NCBI RefSeq assembly: GCF_014644495.1 | Contig: NZ_BMKU01000005.1 | Location: 1 to 64,000 of the forward strand | Direction of reading: 5' to 3' | DNA: 64,000 nt | Source of the DNA: Pseudarthrobacter polychromogenes | Lineage (GTDB): Bacteria > Actinomycetota > Actinomycetes > Actinomycetales > Micrococcaceae | Notes under the pieces: generated by a model | Databases searched by the model: none | The model's input: only the letters and a program-made list of their open reading frames with translations | What the model was told of the DNA's origin: nothing | Program-made: the position numbers and the translations under genes | Shown: in pieces, positions 8,733 to 17,356 of the stretch | Layout: each line of letters starts with the position of its first letter | How positions within the stretch are numbered: the first letter of the stretch is position 1

Positions 8733-10177
8733 GGCTCTTCGTGGTTGCTGGGGAAATGAGTTCGTGTCGTTGAAGACAAGAGGGCCCGTGGCCCTGCTGG
8801 GATGAGTGTGTCTAAGCATTCAACCTGGAACAGGACCACGAGCCTTGATCGAGCCTACCGGGGTCGCAGCTGACGCTGCCACCATTCTTTTCAACCTGCC
8901 CGGCTACCACGTCATTTCCACCGCTGTTATTGCCGGCCGGCGGCAGGTGATCATCGAAACCGACCAGCTTCCGGGCTGCCCGAGCTGCGGTGTCATTGCG
9001 TCCCGCAGGAAGGAACGCCGTCTTCAACGACTCCGCGATATTCCCGTCGCCGGGCCGGTGGACGTGCTCTGGTCCAAGTACCGCTGGTACTGCGAAGAGT
9101 CAGCGTGCGACCGGCTCTCGTTCTTTGAATCCACGCCGCAGGTGCCGCGCCGTGCCCGCTCCACGGCCAGGCTGCGGGACCAGCTCGTGGACGCGGTCAT
9201 CCGCTCCGGCCGGGCCGTGTCGGAGACCGCCGCCGGGTTCGCCGTGTCCTGGTGGATGGTCCGGGCGGCGGTGACCGAGGCCTGCCTGCTGCAGCTGCCC
9301 GACGTGGACAAGCTCAGCCCGCGGATGCTGGGCATTGATGAGCACCGGTTCCGGTCCGTGCGCTACTTCCAGGACCCGTCAACAAAGGCGTGGACACGCT
9401 TCGAGCCGTGGATGACAACCATCGTTGACCTGGACACCGGACAGGTCCTGGGCGTGGTCGACGGCCGCGACCACAAAGGCGTCGGAGACTGGCTGTTCGC
9501 CCGGCCGCTGGAGTGGCGGCTGGCCGTGCAGGTCGTCGCGATCGATCCTTCGGCGGCGTTCCGTAAAGCGTTACGGATGTGGCTTCCCCGCACCGCGGTC
9601 GCTGTCGATCACTTCCACCTGATCTCGCTGGCCAACCAGGCCATGACCGAGACCCGGCAGAACCTCTCCCAACAGGTCAAGGGCCGCCGCGGCCGAGCCA
9701 TCGACAAGGCCTGGGCGCACCGCATGCTCCTGCTGCGCGGCGGTGACGCACTCAGCTGCCGGGCCGCCTTCCGACTCCAGGAAGTGTTCGCCCTCGATGA
9801 TCCAACCGGCACCCTCCAGGCCGTCTGGAAAGTAAAGGAACAACTCCGGATCCTGCTCCGCACCGGCTCGCTGGAGGACGCCGCAGCGGCCAAGAAAGAA
9901 CTCGAGGAACTGGTCAAGGCTGCCGCGCGGCCGGAAACCAACAGGCTCTACCGCACGGTCTGCAGATGGTGGAAAGAGATCGAGGTACTCATCATCACCG
10001 GCGCCACGACAGGCAAGGTCGAGGCCAACAACACCGCCATCAAGAACATCAAACGAACTGCCCGCGGATACCGCAACGCCGCCAACTACAAATCAGTTAT
10101 TCTCTTGAGAAGTGCCGTCCGGACGGCGGCATGACGCTCATTCCAGGGATCCATTTCCCCACGAAACGTGAAGAGCC
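8733..10177. mobile_element. Complete ISL3-family insertion sequence (1,445 bp)
   Basis: It is bounded by 22-bp imperfect terminal inverted repeats beginning GGCTCTTC: left 8733-8754, right 10156-10177, matching at 17 of 22 positions and both ending GGGGA. It is flanked by the 8-bp duplication GCTTTCCC. It holds a single transposase gene on the plus strand, opposite to the interrupted ABC ATPase gene. The ends, duplication and full-length transposase are intact, so the insertion looks recent and possibly still mobile. Confidence 0.93.
8806..10134 (+). CDS. ISL3-family transposase
   Basis: A 442-residue DDE transposase. The N-terminal zinc-binding segment has CPSCG (about residue 64) and a following CEESACDRL. 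The helix-turn-helix region follows (RSGRAVSETAAGFAVSWWMV). The catalytic core shows IDEHRF and TTIVDLDTGQVLGVVDGR, then AIDPSAAFRKAL and VAVDHFHLISLANQAM, and ends with a region near KVEANNTAIKNIKRTARGYRN typical of DDE_Tnp_ISL3. The start is uncertain: GTG 8806 as given, or TTG 8845. Confidence 0.93.
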   Translation: MCLSIQPGTGPRALIEPTGVAADAATILFNLPGYHVISTAVIAGRRQVIIETDQLPGCPSCGVIASRRKERRLQRLRDIPVAGPVDVLWSKYRWYCEESACDRLSFFESTPQVPRRARSTARLRDQLVDAVIRSGRAVSETAAGFAVSWWMVRAAVTEACLLQLPDVDKLSPRMLGIDEHRFRSVRYFQDPSTKAWTRFEPWMTTIVDLDTGQVLGVVDGRDHKGVGDWLFARPLEWRLAVQVVAIDPSAAFRKALRMWLPRTAVAVDHFHLISLANQAMTETRQNLSQQVKGRRGRAIDKAWAHRMLLLRGGDALSCRAAFRLQEVFALDDPTGTLQAVWKVKEQLRILLRTGSLEDAAAAKKELEELVKAAARPETNRLYRTVCRWWKEIEVLIITGATTGKVEANNTAIKNIKRTARGYRNAANYKSVILLRSAVRTAA

Positions 10178-10395
10178 GCTTTCCCGCCGATATGCAGCGT
10201 CCCGGCGGTGGGCTGGTAGATGCCCAGCAGCGCCCGCAAGGTGGTGGTCTTCCCGGATCCGTTACTGCCCAGGAACCCGAAGGTCTCCCCGGCCCGGACA
10301 TCGAAGGACAGGTCCTTGATAACCGTCGTGTCCCCGAAATCCATCCTGAAGTCTTGAATGTGCACAAGCGGCTCCGCCGCGTCCCCCAACGTCAT
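10178..10395 (-). pseudogene. ABC exporter ATPase (NatA-like), N-terminal part cut by ISL3 insertion
   Basis: It encodes the first 72 residues, from ATG 10395 to the right target-site copy at 10178-10185. Walker A is GSNGSGKTTTLRALLG, and the nucleotide-binding A-loop region is present (LVHIQDFRMDFGDTTVIKDL). The remaining three quarters is at 8013-8724. Together they would form the partner of permease 6775-8013. Confidence 0.9.
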
Positions 10396-10492
10396 GCTGC
10401 CAGCTTATCTGTCGCCCGGGAGGGTCGTTGCCTCTAGGCTTGCGTAGGGGCTGGGTGGGTTGCGGTTAAGGACGGACCACAATTTCGGCAAC

Positions 10493-10657
10493 CTAGCTGA
10501 GTTTCTCCTCCAGATTGTTGAAATGAACTGCGAGACCGATCCTGCCCGAGCGCACGGAAGCGATCACGTTCGACCGCTTGAATTTTGCCAGGATGGTCTC
10601 GGGGTCGTCCGTTTTCACTGAGAAGATGGTCGACCGGCTCTCCGCGGTCCGGGGCTC
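10493..10657 (-). pseudogene. 3' fragment of a class V aminotransferase-like gene
   Basis: The minus strand reads a natural C-terminus of about 54 residues, including STIFSVKTDDPETILAKFKR, VIASVRSGRIGLAVHFNN and LEEKLS, before TAG at 10495-10493. The pattern VIASVRSGRIGLAVHFNN resembles the C-terminal small domain of class V aminotransferase/cysteine desulfurase-fold enzymes. The 5' part is missing and is replaced by the IS110 remnant at about 10658. The family call rests on this short segment. Confidence 0.5.
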
Positions 10658-11035
10658 GCTTCCTGGACAGGCGTCTGCCCCGGCGCCAACGAATCCGCCG
10701 GACGGATCAAGTCAGCCCACATCCTGCCCGGCAACAAATACCTCAAAGGCGCCCTGGGCATCGCAGCCCTGTCCGCTTCCCGAAGCAAGAACACCTACCT
10801 GGCCGCAAAATACTGGCGCATCGCCGCCCGCCGCGGACCCATGAAAGCCACCGTGGCCCTAGAACACTCCATCCTTACGGCCGTTTGGCACATGCTCGCC
10901 GACGGCGAATGCTACGCCGATCCCGGCGCCGACCACTTCAACCGCATGGGCCCGATCAAAGCCAAAAACAACGCCATCAAAAAGCTCAACAACCTCAACT
11001 TCAATGTCACCATCACCCCGGCCACCGCAGCCTGA
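10658..11035 (+). pseudogene. IS110-family transposase remnant (C-terminal part)
   Basis: An open frame of about 125 codons from SWTGVCPGANESAGRIKSAH through RRGPMKATVALEHSILTAVW to ITPATAA and TGA. It aligns along its whole length with the C-terminal Transposase_20 region of the intact element downstream (SWAGTAPGANESAGKAKPTG; RRGPMKALVAIQHSMLTTIW), at roughly half identity in the last 65 residues. It therefore derives from a different IS110 element that lost its first two thirds and its catalytic DEDD domain. Confidence 0.85.
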
Positions 11036-11099
11036 CGAACTCTACTTTCGTATTAGCTCCCCAGACCCGCTGCCGCGTCCCTCCATGGAAGGGGAAAAT

Positions 11100-11356
11100 G
11101 GTGCGTTCCTCACCTTTCTGCAGTGCTTGACCCTTTCGGGCGTATGCTGCCGGGCCGATACTGGGAGCGTGTTCCGGATGCGTCCCTGGTTTTCCTATGG
11201 TGCCTGCGAGCCCGCGTATTAGCTTGGTGGCGGAGGGCCCTTGTCCGCGGGGACCGTGGACTGTTGCCTTTGAGCACGAACGTTAGATTTCTGCCTTTCA
11301 TGCCCTCTCGTCCGGAACACGTTCGAACGATCCGATCGCGGCAGGAAGGCCGAATC
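11100..11356 (+). ncRNA. Candidate bridge RNA / structured leader of IS110 element
   Basis: About 250-320 non-coding bases separate the remnant from the transposase start. In IS110-group elements (IS621 studied) this 5' end encodes a bridge RNA whose loops pair with target and donor DNA. Several short stems are visible here: CCCTTTCGGG near 11130, GTCC-GCGG-GGAC near 11240, and the palindrome GTTCGAAC near 11321. The assignment is by position and family knowledge; loop pairing with flanks was not demonstrated. Confidence 0.35.
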
Positions 11357-12592
11357 ATGGATGTCCTCTACGAACGATGCGCCGGTCTTGATGTCTCCAA
11401 GCGCGACGCGAAAGCCTGCGTGCGTGTCGCTACCGGCGGGAAGATCACACAAACGACCACGACGTGGACCTCGATGACCAACCAGGTGCACGAACTGGCC
11501 CAATACCTCCTCACAGAACGGGTCGGCCTGATCGTGATCGAAGCCACCGGCGACTATTGGCGCCAGTTCTACTTCATCCTTGAAGAAGCCGGGCTCAACG
11601 TGCAACTGGTCAATGCCCGCGATGCCAGAAACCTGCCAGGACGCAAGACCGACGTCTCTGATGCCGCCTGGCTGGCCCAACTCGGCGCCCACGGACTGGT
11701 AAGAAGCTGTTTCGTTCCGCCAGCCGATATCCGCCGGATCCGTGATCTGACCCGTGCCCGAACAGCGATCACTGATGAACGATCCCGGGAGATCCAGCGG
11801 TTGGAGAAGATGCTGGAGGGCTCAGGCATCAAACTCTCCTCAGTCGCAACCGACATCACCGGGGCTTCCGGCCGGGCCATGCTGGAGGCGCTGATCCGCG
11901 GTGAAGACGATCCGGAAACGCTCGCCTCACTGGCCAAGGCAAGGATGCGCACCAAGATCCCCCAACTAATCGAGGCACTCACCGGACGATTTAACGACCA
12001 CCACGCCTTCATGGCTAAGCTCTTTCTGGACCGAATCGATGCCCAAACCGCAGACCTGGAACGCGTCGAAGCCAGACTGGAAGCCCTCATAACGCCTTTC
12101 GCTCCGGCCCGGGAACTGCTCTCGGGCATCCCAGGCATCAGCAACCGGATCGCCGAGGTCATCATCGCCGAAACAGGAGCCGACATGGCCGTTTTCGCCA
12201 CCTCCGGGCACCTGGTCTCCTGGGCCGGCACCGCCCCCGGGGCCAACGAATCCGCTGGAAAGGCCAAACCCACCGGCACAAGACCCGGCAACCGTTACCT
12301 CAAACGTGCCCTAGGCACCGCCGCACTATCGGTCTCCCGCTCCCAAAGCACGTACCTCGGGGCGAAATACCGGCGCATCAAATCACGGCGCGGTCCGATG
12401 AAAGCACTTGTCGCCATCCAACACTCGATGCTCACGACCATCTGGCACATGCTCACCAACGGCGAAATCTACACCGATCCCGGACCGGACTACTTCATCC
12501 GCCAACGGCCCGCTCAAACACAGATCCGCGCCATCCACCAACTGGAAGCCCTCGGCTATACCGTCACCCTCGAACCCCGGCCAGCAGCCTAA
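11357..12592 (+). CDS. IS110-family transposase/recombinase
   Basis: A 411-residue protein starting at ATG 11357 after GGAAGG. The N-terminal RuvC-like DEDD domain shows CAGLDVSKRDAKACV (first Asp), LIVIEATGDYWRQFY (Glu) and ARNLPGRKTDVSDAAWLAQL (Asp pair). A helical linker follows. The C-terminal Transposase_20 domain has LLSGIPGISNRIAEVIIAET and the serine-containing LVSWAGTAPGANESAG. All catalytic motifs are intact. A longer open frame runs upstream to 11123 but is not protein-like. Confidence 0.93.
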   Translation: MDVLYERCAGLDVSKRDAKACVRVATGGKITQTTTTWTSMTNQVHELAQYLLTERVGLIVIEATGDYWRQFYFILEEAGLNVQLVNARDARNLPGRKTDVSDAAWLAQLGAHGLVRSCFVPPADIRRIRDLTRARTAITDERSREIQRLEKMLEGSGIKLSSVATDITGASGRAMLEALIRGEDDPETLASLAKARMRTKIPQLIEALTGRFNDHHAFMAKLFLDRIDAQTADLERVEARLEALITPFAPARELLSGIPGISNRIAEVIIAETGADMAVFATSGHLVSWAGTAPGANESAGKAKPTGTRPGNRYLKRALGTAALSVSRSQSTYLGAKYRRIKSRRGPMKALVAIQHSMLTTIWHMLTNGEIYTDPGPDYFIRQRPAQTQIRAIHQLEALGYTVTLEPRPAA

Positions 12593-12678
12593 AAGCAAAG
12601 CAAACAGACTTCATTTTCACGTTAGGGGGTAGCAGTCATATCGCTACGGAATCCGTTCGAGGCCGCTGTCCTAGCGCC

Positions 12679-13881
12679 TTATGCATGATCGTATCGGAGG
12701 GCCTCCTTGAGTGAGGTTCGTTTGTTGGTTCGCATGAGCGTGCGTAGATAGATGTTCGTGCTCAGTCGTATGGCCAGGATCCCAACCAGCACCACGCCGC
12801 TCGCGGCTGCCCATGGTTCCCACCATTCCACTCCCCCGTCCAGGATGCGGGTTGGCATTGCGATGGACGAGAGAATCGGCACGAATGAGGCAATTTTCAG
12901 GATTCCTTCGGGTGCGGTGAAACTCAGGAAGTAGGCGCCAAACAGAAGGATTTGCATGGGTATTGCGGAGGATGCGAGATCCTCGGACCGGGTGGCCATG
13001 GATCCCAGAGCGGACCAGATGCAGGAGACTGCAAAAAAGCCCAGGACAAAGAAGAAGATGAACCAGCCGCTGGCCGCGACGACCCGGCCAAGGTCGGGAA
13101 TGACGTCTACGAATTTCAAGCCAGTGAGGGCGATGGCGGTGAGTATGGTGACCTGTAAGAAACCCAGAATGAAGTTTGCACCGATTTTGCCGACGAGCAG
13201 GTACTTCACAGATGTTGCTGCGGCGAGGATTTCTACGACCCGGCTCTCTTTTTCTTCGACAACGCTTTGAGCTATCGCAAGTCCGTAGGTCATGAGCGCC
13301 GATACGAACATGAAACTGAAGACGAACTTCAATACGAACAAGGACCCATCGTCGTCTTGTTCTTGGCTGAGCAGTTCCCGCTGCAGCGCTGCTCCTCGAC
13401 TGAGTTCTGCAAGGTTGATATTCAGTCGAGCTGCGTTTGAGGAAGTGGCCTGTTGCTGTACAACGGCACCGACGGCTTGTTCGAGTGCAGGGTTTATGGA
13501 GGCGTCAGCGACGATTTTCCAGCCCTTTGCGCCTGTGCTGTCAGGGGCGGGGATCAGTGCTGCGTCCACTGACTCGTCGGCAACTTTTGCGAGGGCCTCT
13601 TCCTCAGTACCCACGTGTACGGCTGATGCTTTGTCAGGCGAGTCGGGCTTGATGGTCTGGAAAAGCTCGGCGGTTTGATTCACGACAGCCGAACCTGCGT
13701 CATCGACTACTGCGATGGTGTGGCTTTCGGTTCTGTTCGAGAAAAACGAGAGGGCCGCTATGCCGAGGACTACGAGTATGAGTGTGGATGCGATGCCGAT
13801 CCGGAACGTTTTTTCCCGTACCTTCATCCCCATTTCACGGCGTAGAACTACTATCCACGCCGGACGCTGCGCCCCCATCAC
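12679..13881 (-). CDS. ABC-2 type permease, last gene of the lanthipeptide-like operon
   Basis: A 400-residue membrane protein: an N-terminal helix (IGIASTLILVVLGIAALSFF), a large extracytoplasmic domain (residues about 45-190), then five or six helices. The motif VVEEKESRVVEILAAATSVKYLLVGKI (split here as VVEEKESRVVEILAAA and TSVKYLLVGKI) is typical of NatB/ABC2_membrane_3 exporters. It overlaps the ATPase gene by 4 bases. As the terminal pair of a RiPP operon it is a good candidate for producer self-protection; the separate fused ABC protein at 19835-21673 looks like the peptide exporter. The role is inferred from position. Confidence 0.85.
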   Translation of the reverse strand: MMGAQRPAWIVVLRREMGMKVREKTFRIGIASTLILVVLGIAALSFFSNRTESHTIAVVDDAGSAVVNQTAELFQTIKPDSPDKASAVHVGTEEEALAKVADESVDAALIPAPDSTGAKGWKIVADASINPALEQAVGAVVQQQATSSNAARLNINLAELSRGAALQRELLSQEQDDDGSLFVLKFVFSFMFVSALMTYGLAIAQSVVEEKESRVVEILAAATSVKYLLVGKIGANFILGFLQVTILTAIALTGLKFVDVIPDLGRVVAASGWFIFFFVLGFFAVSCIWSALGSMATRSEDLASSAIPMQILLFGAYFLSFTAPEGILKIASFVPILSSIAMPTRILDGGVEWWEPWAAASGVVLVGILAIRLSTNIYLRTLMRTNKRTSLKEALRYDHA

Positions 13882-14759
13882 TTGTTTGTGGCCAGGAATA
13901 GTTCGGACAGAGAGGTTTGAACCCGGGAAAAGGCTGTCACCTCGCCGCGGTCGACGGCCTGGGATAGTACCATTTGTTCACTGCCGGGTATAAGGATTCT
14001 GAATTCCACGCGCCCTGGTTCCTGCCGGGTGATGCTGATTCCTGGGTTTGCTTCCAGCCAGGACATGTCCCCCTCCATCTCCAATCGATAGGTAGCATTT
14101 TCGCGGTCCGGTTCTACGGTGGTGTTGTTGTTGACCCGGACAGACCCGTCCACCAGCATGACGAGCTCGTCACAGAGCCGCTCGACGAGCTCGAGCTGAT
14201 GGCTTGAGAAGAGCACCGGCACGCCCTCGCGGGCTTTTTCCCGAAGCATTGTGCTCATGAAGTCGACCGCGAGCGGGTCAAGCCCCGAGAATGGTTCATC
14301 CAGGATGAGGCAGGTCGGCCCATGGATGAGGGCCGTGATGATCTGCACCCGCTGCTGGTTCCCCAGGGAAAGGGATTCGAGGAGCTCGTCTTTTCTGCCT
14401 GCCAGGCCGAAAGATTCCAGGAAGCGGTCAGCGCGGCGTGTTGCCTCTTTCGACGAAAGCCCGTGTATTTCGCCGAAGAATCGAAGCTGATCGCCGATGG
14501 CTTGTTTGGGGTACAGCCCGCGTTCTTCTGGCATGTATCCGAACATCTGCTGGGTGGCGCGGGTGATGGGGGCGCCGTCCCAGCTGACGTGGCCAGCATC
14601 TGCTGCGAGCAGGCCCATCCCGATCCGCATTGTTGTTGTCTTTCCTGCTCCGTTGGCCCCAACGAATCCTGTCAGGCATCCCGGTTTGACCGAGAAAGAC
14701 ACATTGTTCAGCACTTGTCGTGGCCCGTAGTGACGTGAGACGCCGTGATATTCCAGCAC
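13878..14759 (-). CDS. ABC transporter ATPase, partner of permease 12679-13881
   Basis: A 293-residue nucleotide-binding subunit: Walker A GANGAGKTTTMRIG near residue 35, Q-loop region FGYMPEERGLYPKQ, signature SLGNQQRVQI (an LSGGQ variant), Walker B CLILDEPFSGLDPL, and switch histidine in SSHQLELVERL. A 60-residue C-terminal extension is usual for NatA/DrrA-type exporters. It follows the M16 protease gene after 2 bases and overlaps the permease gene. Confidence 0.9.
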   Translation of the reverse strand: MLEYHGVSRHYGPRQVLNNVSFSVKPGCLTGFVGANGAGKTTTMRIGMGLLAADAGHVSWDGAPITRATQQMFGYMPEERGLYPKQAIGDQLRFFGEIHGLSSKEATRRADRFLESFGLAGRKDELLESLSLGNQQRVQIITALIHGPTCLILDEPFSGLDPLAVDFMSTMLREKAREGVPVLFSSHQLELVERLCDELVMLVDGSVRVNNNTTVEPDRENATYRLEMEGDMSWLEANPGISITRQEPGRVEFRILIPGSEQMVLSQAVDRGEVTAFSRVQTSLSELFLATNK

Positions 14760-14761
14760 TT

Positions 14762-17356
14762 TTAGCCTTCCAGCTTGGTAGGGTCGCCGACGATGACGGT
14801 GATGCGTTCGCCGGAGAAGAGGTGGGCGAACGTAGTGGAGACGAGGTCGGGTGTGACCTGCCGGAGTTCTGCTCCGATGTGGTGGTAGCGGTTCAGGGCC
14901 ACGCCCCGGCTCATGAGTCTGGCGAAGTAGTCCGCTTTGGTCCGCGGGCTGTCCGAGACGTTCCGGAGTTCGTTTTCGCAGTATTTGATGGCTTGGAGGA
15001 TTTCCGCCTGTGCGGGGGGATATGCCTTGAAGGACTTCTCCTCCCTTTTCATTTCTTTGGCTGCCGAGGTGATGGTGGAGTTGCTGGCGACGATCCGTGT
15101 AGCGGAAACGGGTTGACCGGCGAGTGTTCGTCGGCTGACGATCCCCCCTGTCCGTGCAGTAACTGTTTCCAGGCGGGGGTTTCTGTGCAGACGGGAAAGG
15201 GAGGACCCCCCGTAGAGAGCGGCGGTGATATACCGGGCCGCCTCGGAGATGTGTGTCGCATCAGGTTCGATGAAGTAGCTTGAAACGACGGTGGTAGTGC
15301 CGTCGATCGGAACTGTATGGTAGAGGTTTGACCGTTGCGGCCGGATCATCGCCTGATCTTTGGCCCCATCCCCTGCCGGCAGCCTCATGGCCGACAAGGC
15401 TTCCTCGAGGACATCTGCGTCGAGGTTCCCGATCACGACCAGGCTGGCCGCGGCCGTGCTGAAGATGCTGTGGCTGGTTGGCGGTTCGGCAGGTGCTGCC
15501 TGGCTCTTGGGGTTTGTCCCGACCCAGCCAGCCGCGTCAATGAGGAGCTTCCTCGCAATGATGTCTGAGAGCATGCTGAGTGACTGGGCGGGGCTTTGTG
15601 GACTGGGCGTCAGTGACGGCCAGTCCCGCGAAATGCATTCTCCGACGGTGCTGAACCAGAGGCGAAGCCCGCCCGTTTCGGCTCGCCCCGCGAACTCAAT
15701 TATTTCGCCGTCTGCTGTAATTTCCAGATCCAAGGTTTCCGCTATCTTGGGGTAGCGGCTGAGGATGCTGCCGCGGATGCCGTCCACGACTCTACGGACG
15801 CCCCATGGGTCTTCCCAGCCAATGCCCTGCGTTGTGAATCGTAGGCGGAGTTCGACGAGCGGGCTTCGGTTCTCCCTGCAGTGCGCCACCGGGATTCCCC
15901 GCACGATCGAGGTTTTGAAGGATAAGGATTCAGTAAGGCCCGTGGACTCGGGCTCCTTCATCTTTGAGTAGGAGGGCAACCCCTGGGTTGGCGCCCAGCC
16001 CAAGGCCTGGGCCTGGGAGTCTCGTCCGTCTGGGATGGTGATGGCGCCGAGTGTCTTTTGAAGGTCCCCGGATGCGGTCTGGATCACAGTCCCGTTTCTG
16101 GGAAGGATCTGGACGATGGCCCTGTGCTTTCTCACCAGGGCCCGTGCCGCTCCTGCAACGTCAGTAGCGGTTAATGCCGCGACGCTTTGTGGCAATGATG
16201 AGATGAGGTTGGGGTTGCCAAACAGGAGCTGGGATTTGCCAATGAATCGGCACCGGTCCAGCAGATCGGTGCCGGTGAGTATGTATTGACGTCTCAGGGT
16301 TCCCAGTGCTGGTTTCAAGTGTTGCTCCACGACTGCAGGGTCCTGGAAGGACATCAGGGCGCGGTCGAAAGTTTCTATTGCAGCGTCACAGCTGGACTGC
16401 TTCCCGACGGTGAGCACGACGTTGAAGACCTCCGGGGTTACTGCATCGAAGGCTCCGAAGTAGCCGGTTTGCGCGTCGATATCAACCAGTGCCGTGGCCC
16501 CGAGCGATTGCATGCTGAGTAGTTTTGCCAGTGCATTCAGGCTCAGGTACGAGGTGGGGTCTCTGTCAGGTCCCGGTATCCGGTAGCTGATGGATACTCC
16601 CGGCCGGGTCACGTTCGGGTCAGAAAAGGTAGCGGTCCTGCTGGCGGTGAGCTCCGATTGGTCGAGCGGCGGATTGATCCTGGCTGGCCGGGCGGGTATT
16701 GGCCCAAAGAACCGATCAGCAAGGTGCTTGACCTCATCCTTGCTGTGCCGCCCGGTGATGGTGAGAACAGCGTTTTCGGGGGTGTACCAGTCGTGGAAGA
16801 ATTCGGCGCACTCATCAAGGGAGATGGACCTCAGCCTGTTCATGTCGCCGTAACCGTCATGGGCATTGGGATAGTCGTCAAAGAGCAAGTTCGGTGCCTT
16901 GGGCCAGGGGAAGCCGGCGTAGGGCTCTACTGCTGTGTTGTAGTAGATTTCCTGCTGGACCAGTTCCAGCTGTTCCTGAAGGGTGCCCCTGGTGAATTGG
17001 GGGGCCCTCATGCGGTCTGCTTCGAAGTACAGTGTCCGTTCCAGATCCCATGGGGCGATGAGGTGTTGGTAGTCCGTGTAATCCTGGTGGGTGGTTCCGT
17101 TGACGTATCCTGCGGTGGCTTTGACCTGGGCATAGAACATTCCCTTGGGTACCCTTTGACTGCCCTGAAACATCAGGTGTTCGAAAAGGTGGGCAAATCC
17201 CTCCTTGGACTCCGGCTCCGAGCGGAATCCTACGCCGTAATGGAGGGCTACTGCCGTCCTGGCGACCTCGTCGGTGTAGTCGGCGACCACCCGCAGTCCG
17301 TTGCCTAGTTCGAAGGTGTGGAGTTCTGTGGAGCTGATAAATGTTCTTGTTGGCAC
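14762..17356 (-). CDS. Two-domain M16 (insulinase/pitrilysin) zinc protease
   Basis: An 864-residue protein formed by two M16-type halves. The first carries the inverted zinc motif HLFEH (H56, E59, H60) and the downstream metal-ligand segment LELVQQEIYYN. The second half (from about residue 470) has the fold but no HxxEH and would be the substrate-holding domain, as in one-chain M16 enzymes. There is no signal peptide, so it acts in the cytoplasm. Its place in the operon makes it the prime candidate for leader removal or trimming of the modified peptide. It starts one base after the pseudokinase gene ends. Confidence 0.85.
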   Translation of the reverse strand: MPTRTFISSTELHTFELGNGLRVVADYTDEVARTAVALHYGVGFRSEPESKEGFAHLFEHLMFQGSQRVPKGMFYAQVKATAGYVNGTTHQDYTDYQHLIAPWDLERTLYFEADRMRAPQFTRGTLQEQLELVQQEIYYNTAVEPYAGFPWPKAPNLLFDDYPNAHDGYGDMNRLRSISLDECAEFFHDWYTPENAVLTITGRHSKDEVKHLADRFFGPIPARPARINPPLDQSELTASRTATFSDPNVTRPGVSISYRIPGPDRDPTSYLSLNALAKLLSMQSLGATALVDIDAQTGYFGAFDAVTPEVFNVVLTVGKQSSCDAAIETFDRALMSFQDPAVVEQHLKPALGTLRRQYILTGTDLLDRCRFIGKSQLLFGNPNLISSLPQSVAALTATDVAGAARALVRKHRAIVQILPRNGTVIQTASGDLQKTLGAITIPDGRDSQAQALGWAPTQGLPSYSKMKEPESTGLTESLSFKTSIVRGIPVAHCRENRSPLVELRLRFTTQGIGWEDPWGVRRVVDGIRGSILSRYPKIAETLDLEITADGEIIEFAGRAETGGLRLWFSTVGECISRDWPSLTPSPQSPAQSLSMLSDIIARKLLIDAAGWVGTNPKSQAAPAEPPTSHSIFSTAAASLVVIGNLDADVLEEALSAMRLPAGDGAKDQAMIRPQRSNLYHTVPIDGTTTVVSSYFIEPDATHISEAARYITAALYGGSSLSRLHRNPRLETVTARTGGIVSRRTLAGQPVSATRIVASNSTITSAAKEMKREEKSFKAYPPAQAEILQAIKYCENELRNVSDSPRTKADYFARLMSRGVALNRYHHIGAELRQVTPDLVSTTFAHLFSGERITVIVGDPTKLEG

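Larger units (their letters stand above)
11041..12625 (+). mobile_element. IS110-family insertion sequence, ends approximate
   Basis: It comprises the intact transposase at 11357-12592 plus its leader and short 3' tail. IS110 elements lack conspicuous inverted repeats, so the ends cannot be fixed by eye. The tails after the stop codons of the remnant and the intact gene look similar (CTACTTTCGTATTAG and TTCATTTTCACGTTAG), which places the right end near 12625. The left end is somewhere between 11041 and about 11110. Confidence 0.5.

Noticed and set aside
8013..8819. Reading the 3' ABC ATPase fragment as a complete 268-aa gene from ATG 8819
   Set aside because: The first 28 or so codons come from the inserted element and the product lacks Walker A; it is the 3' part of a split gene.
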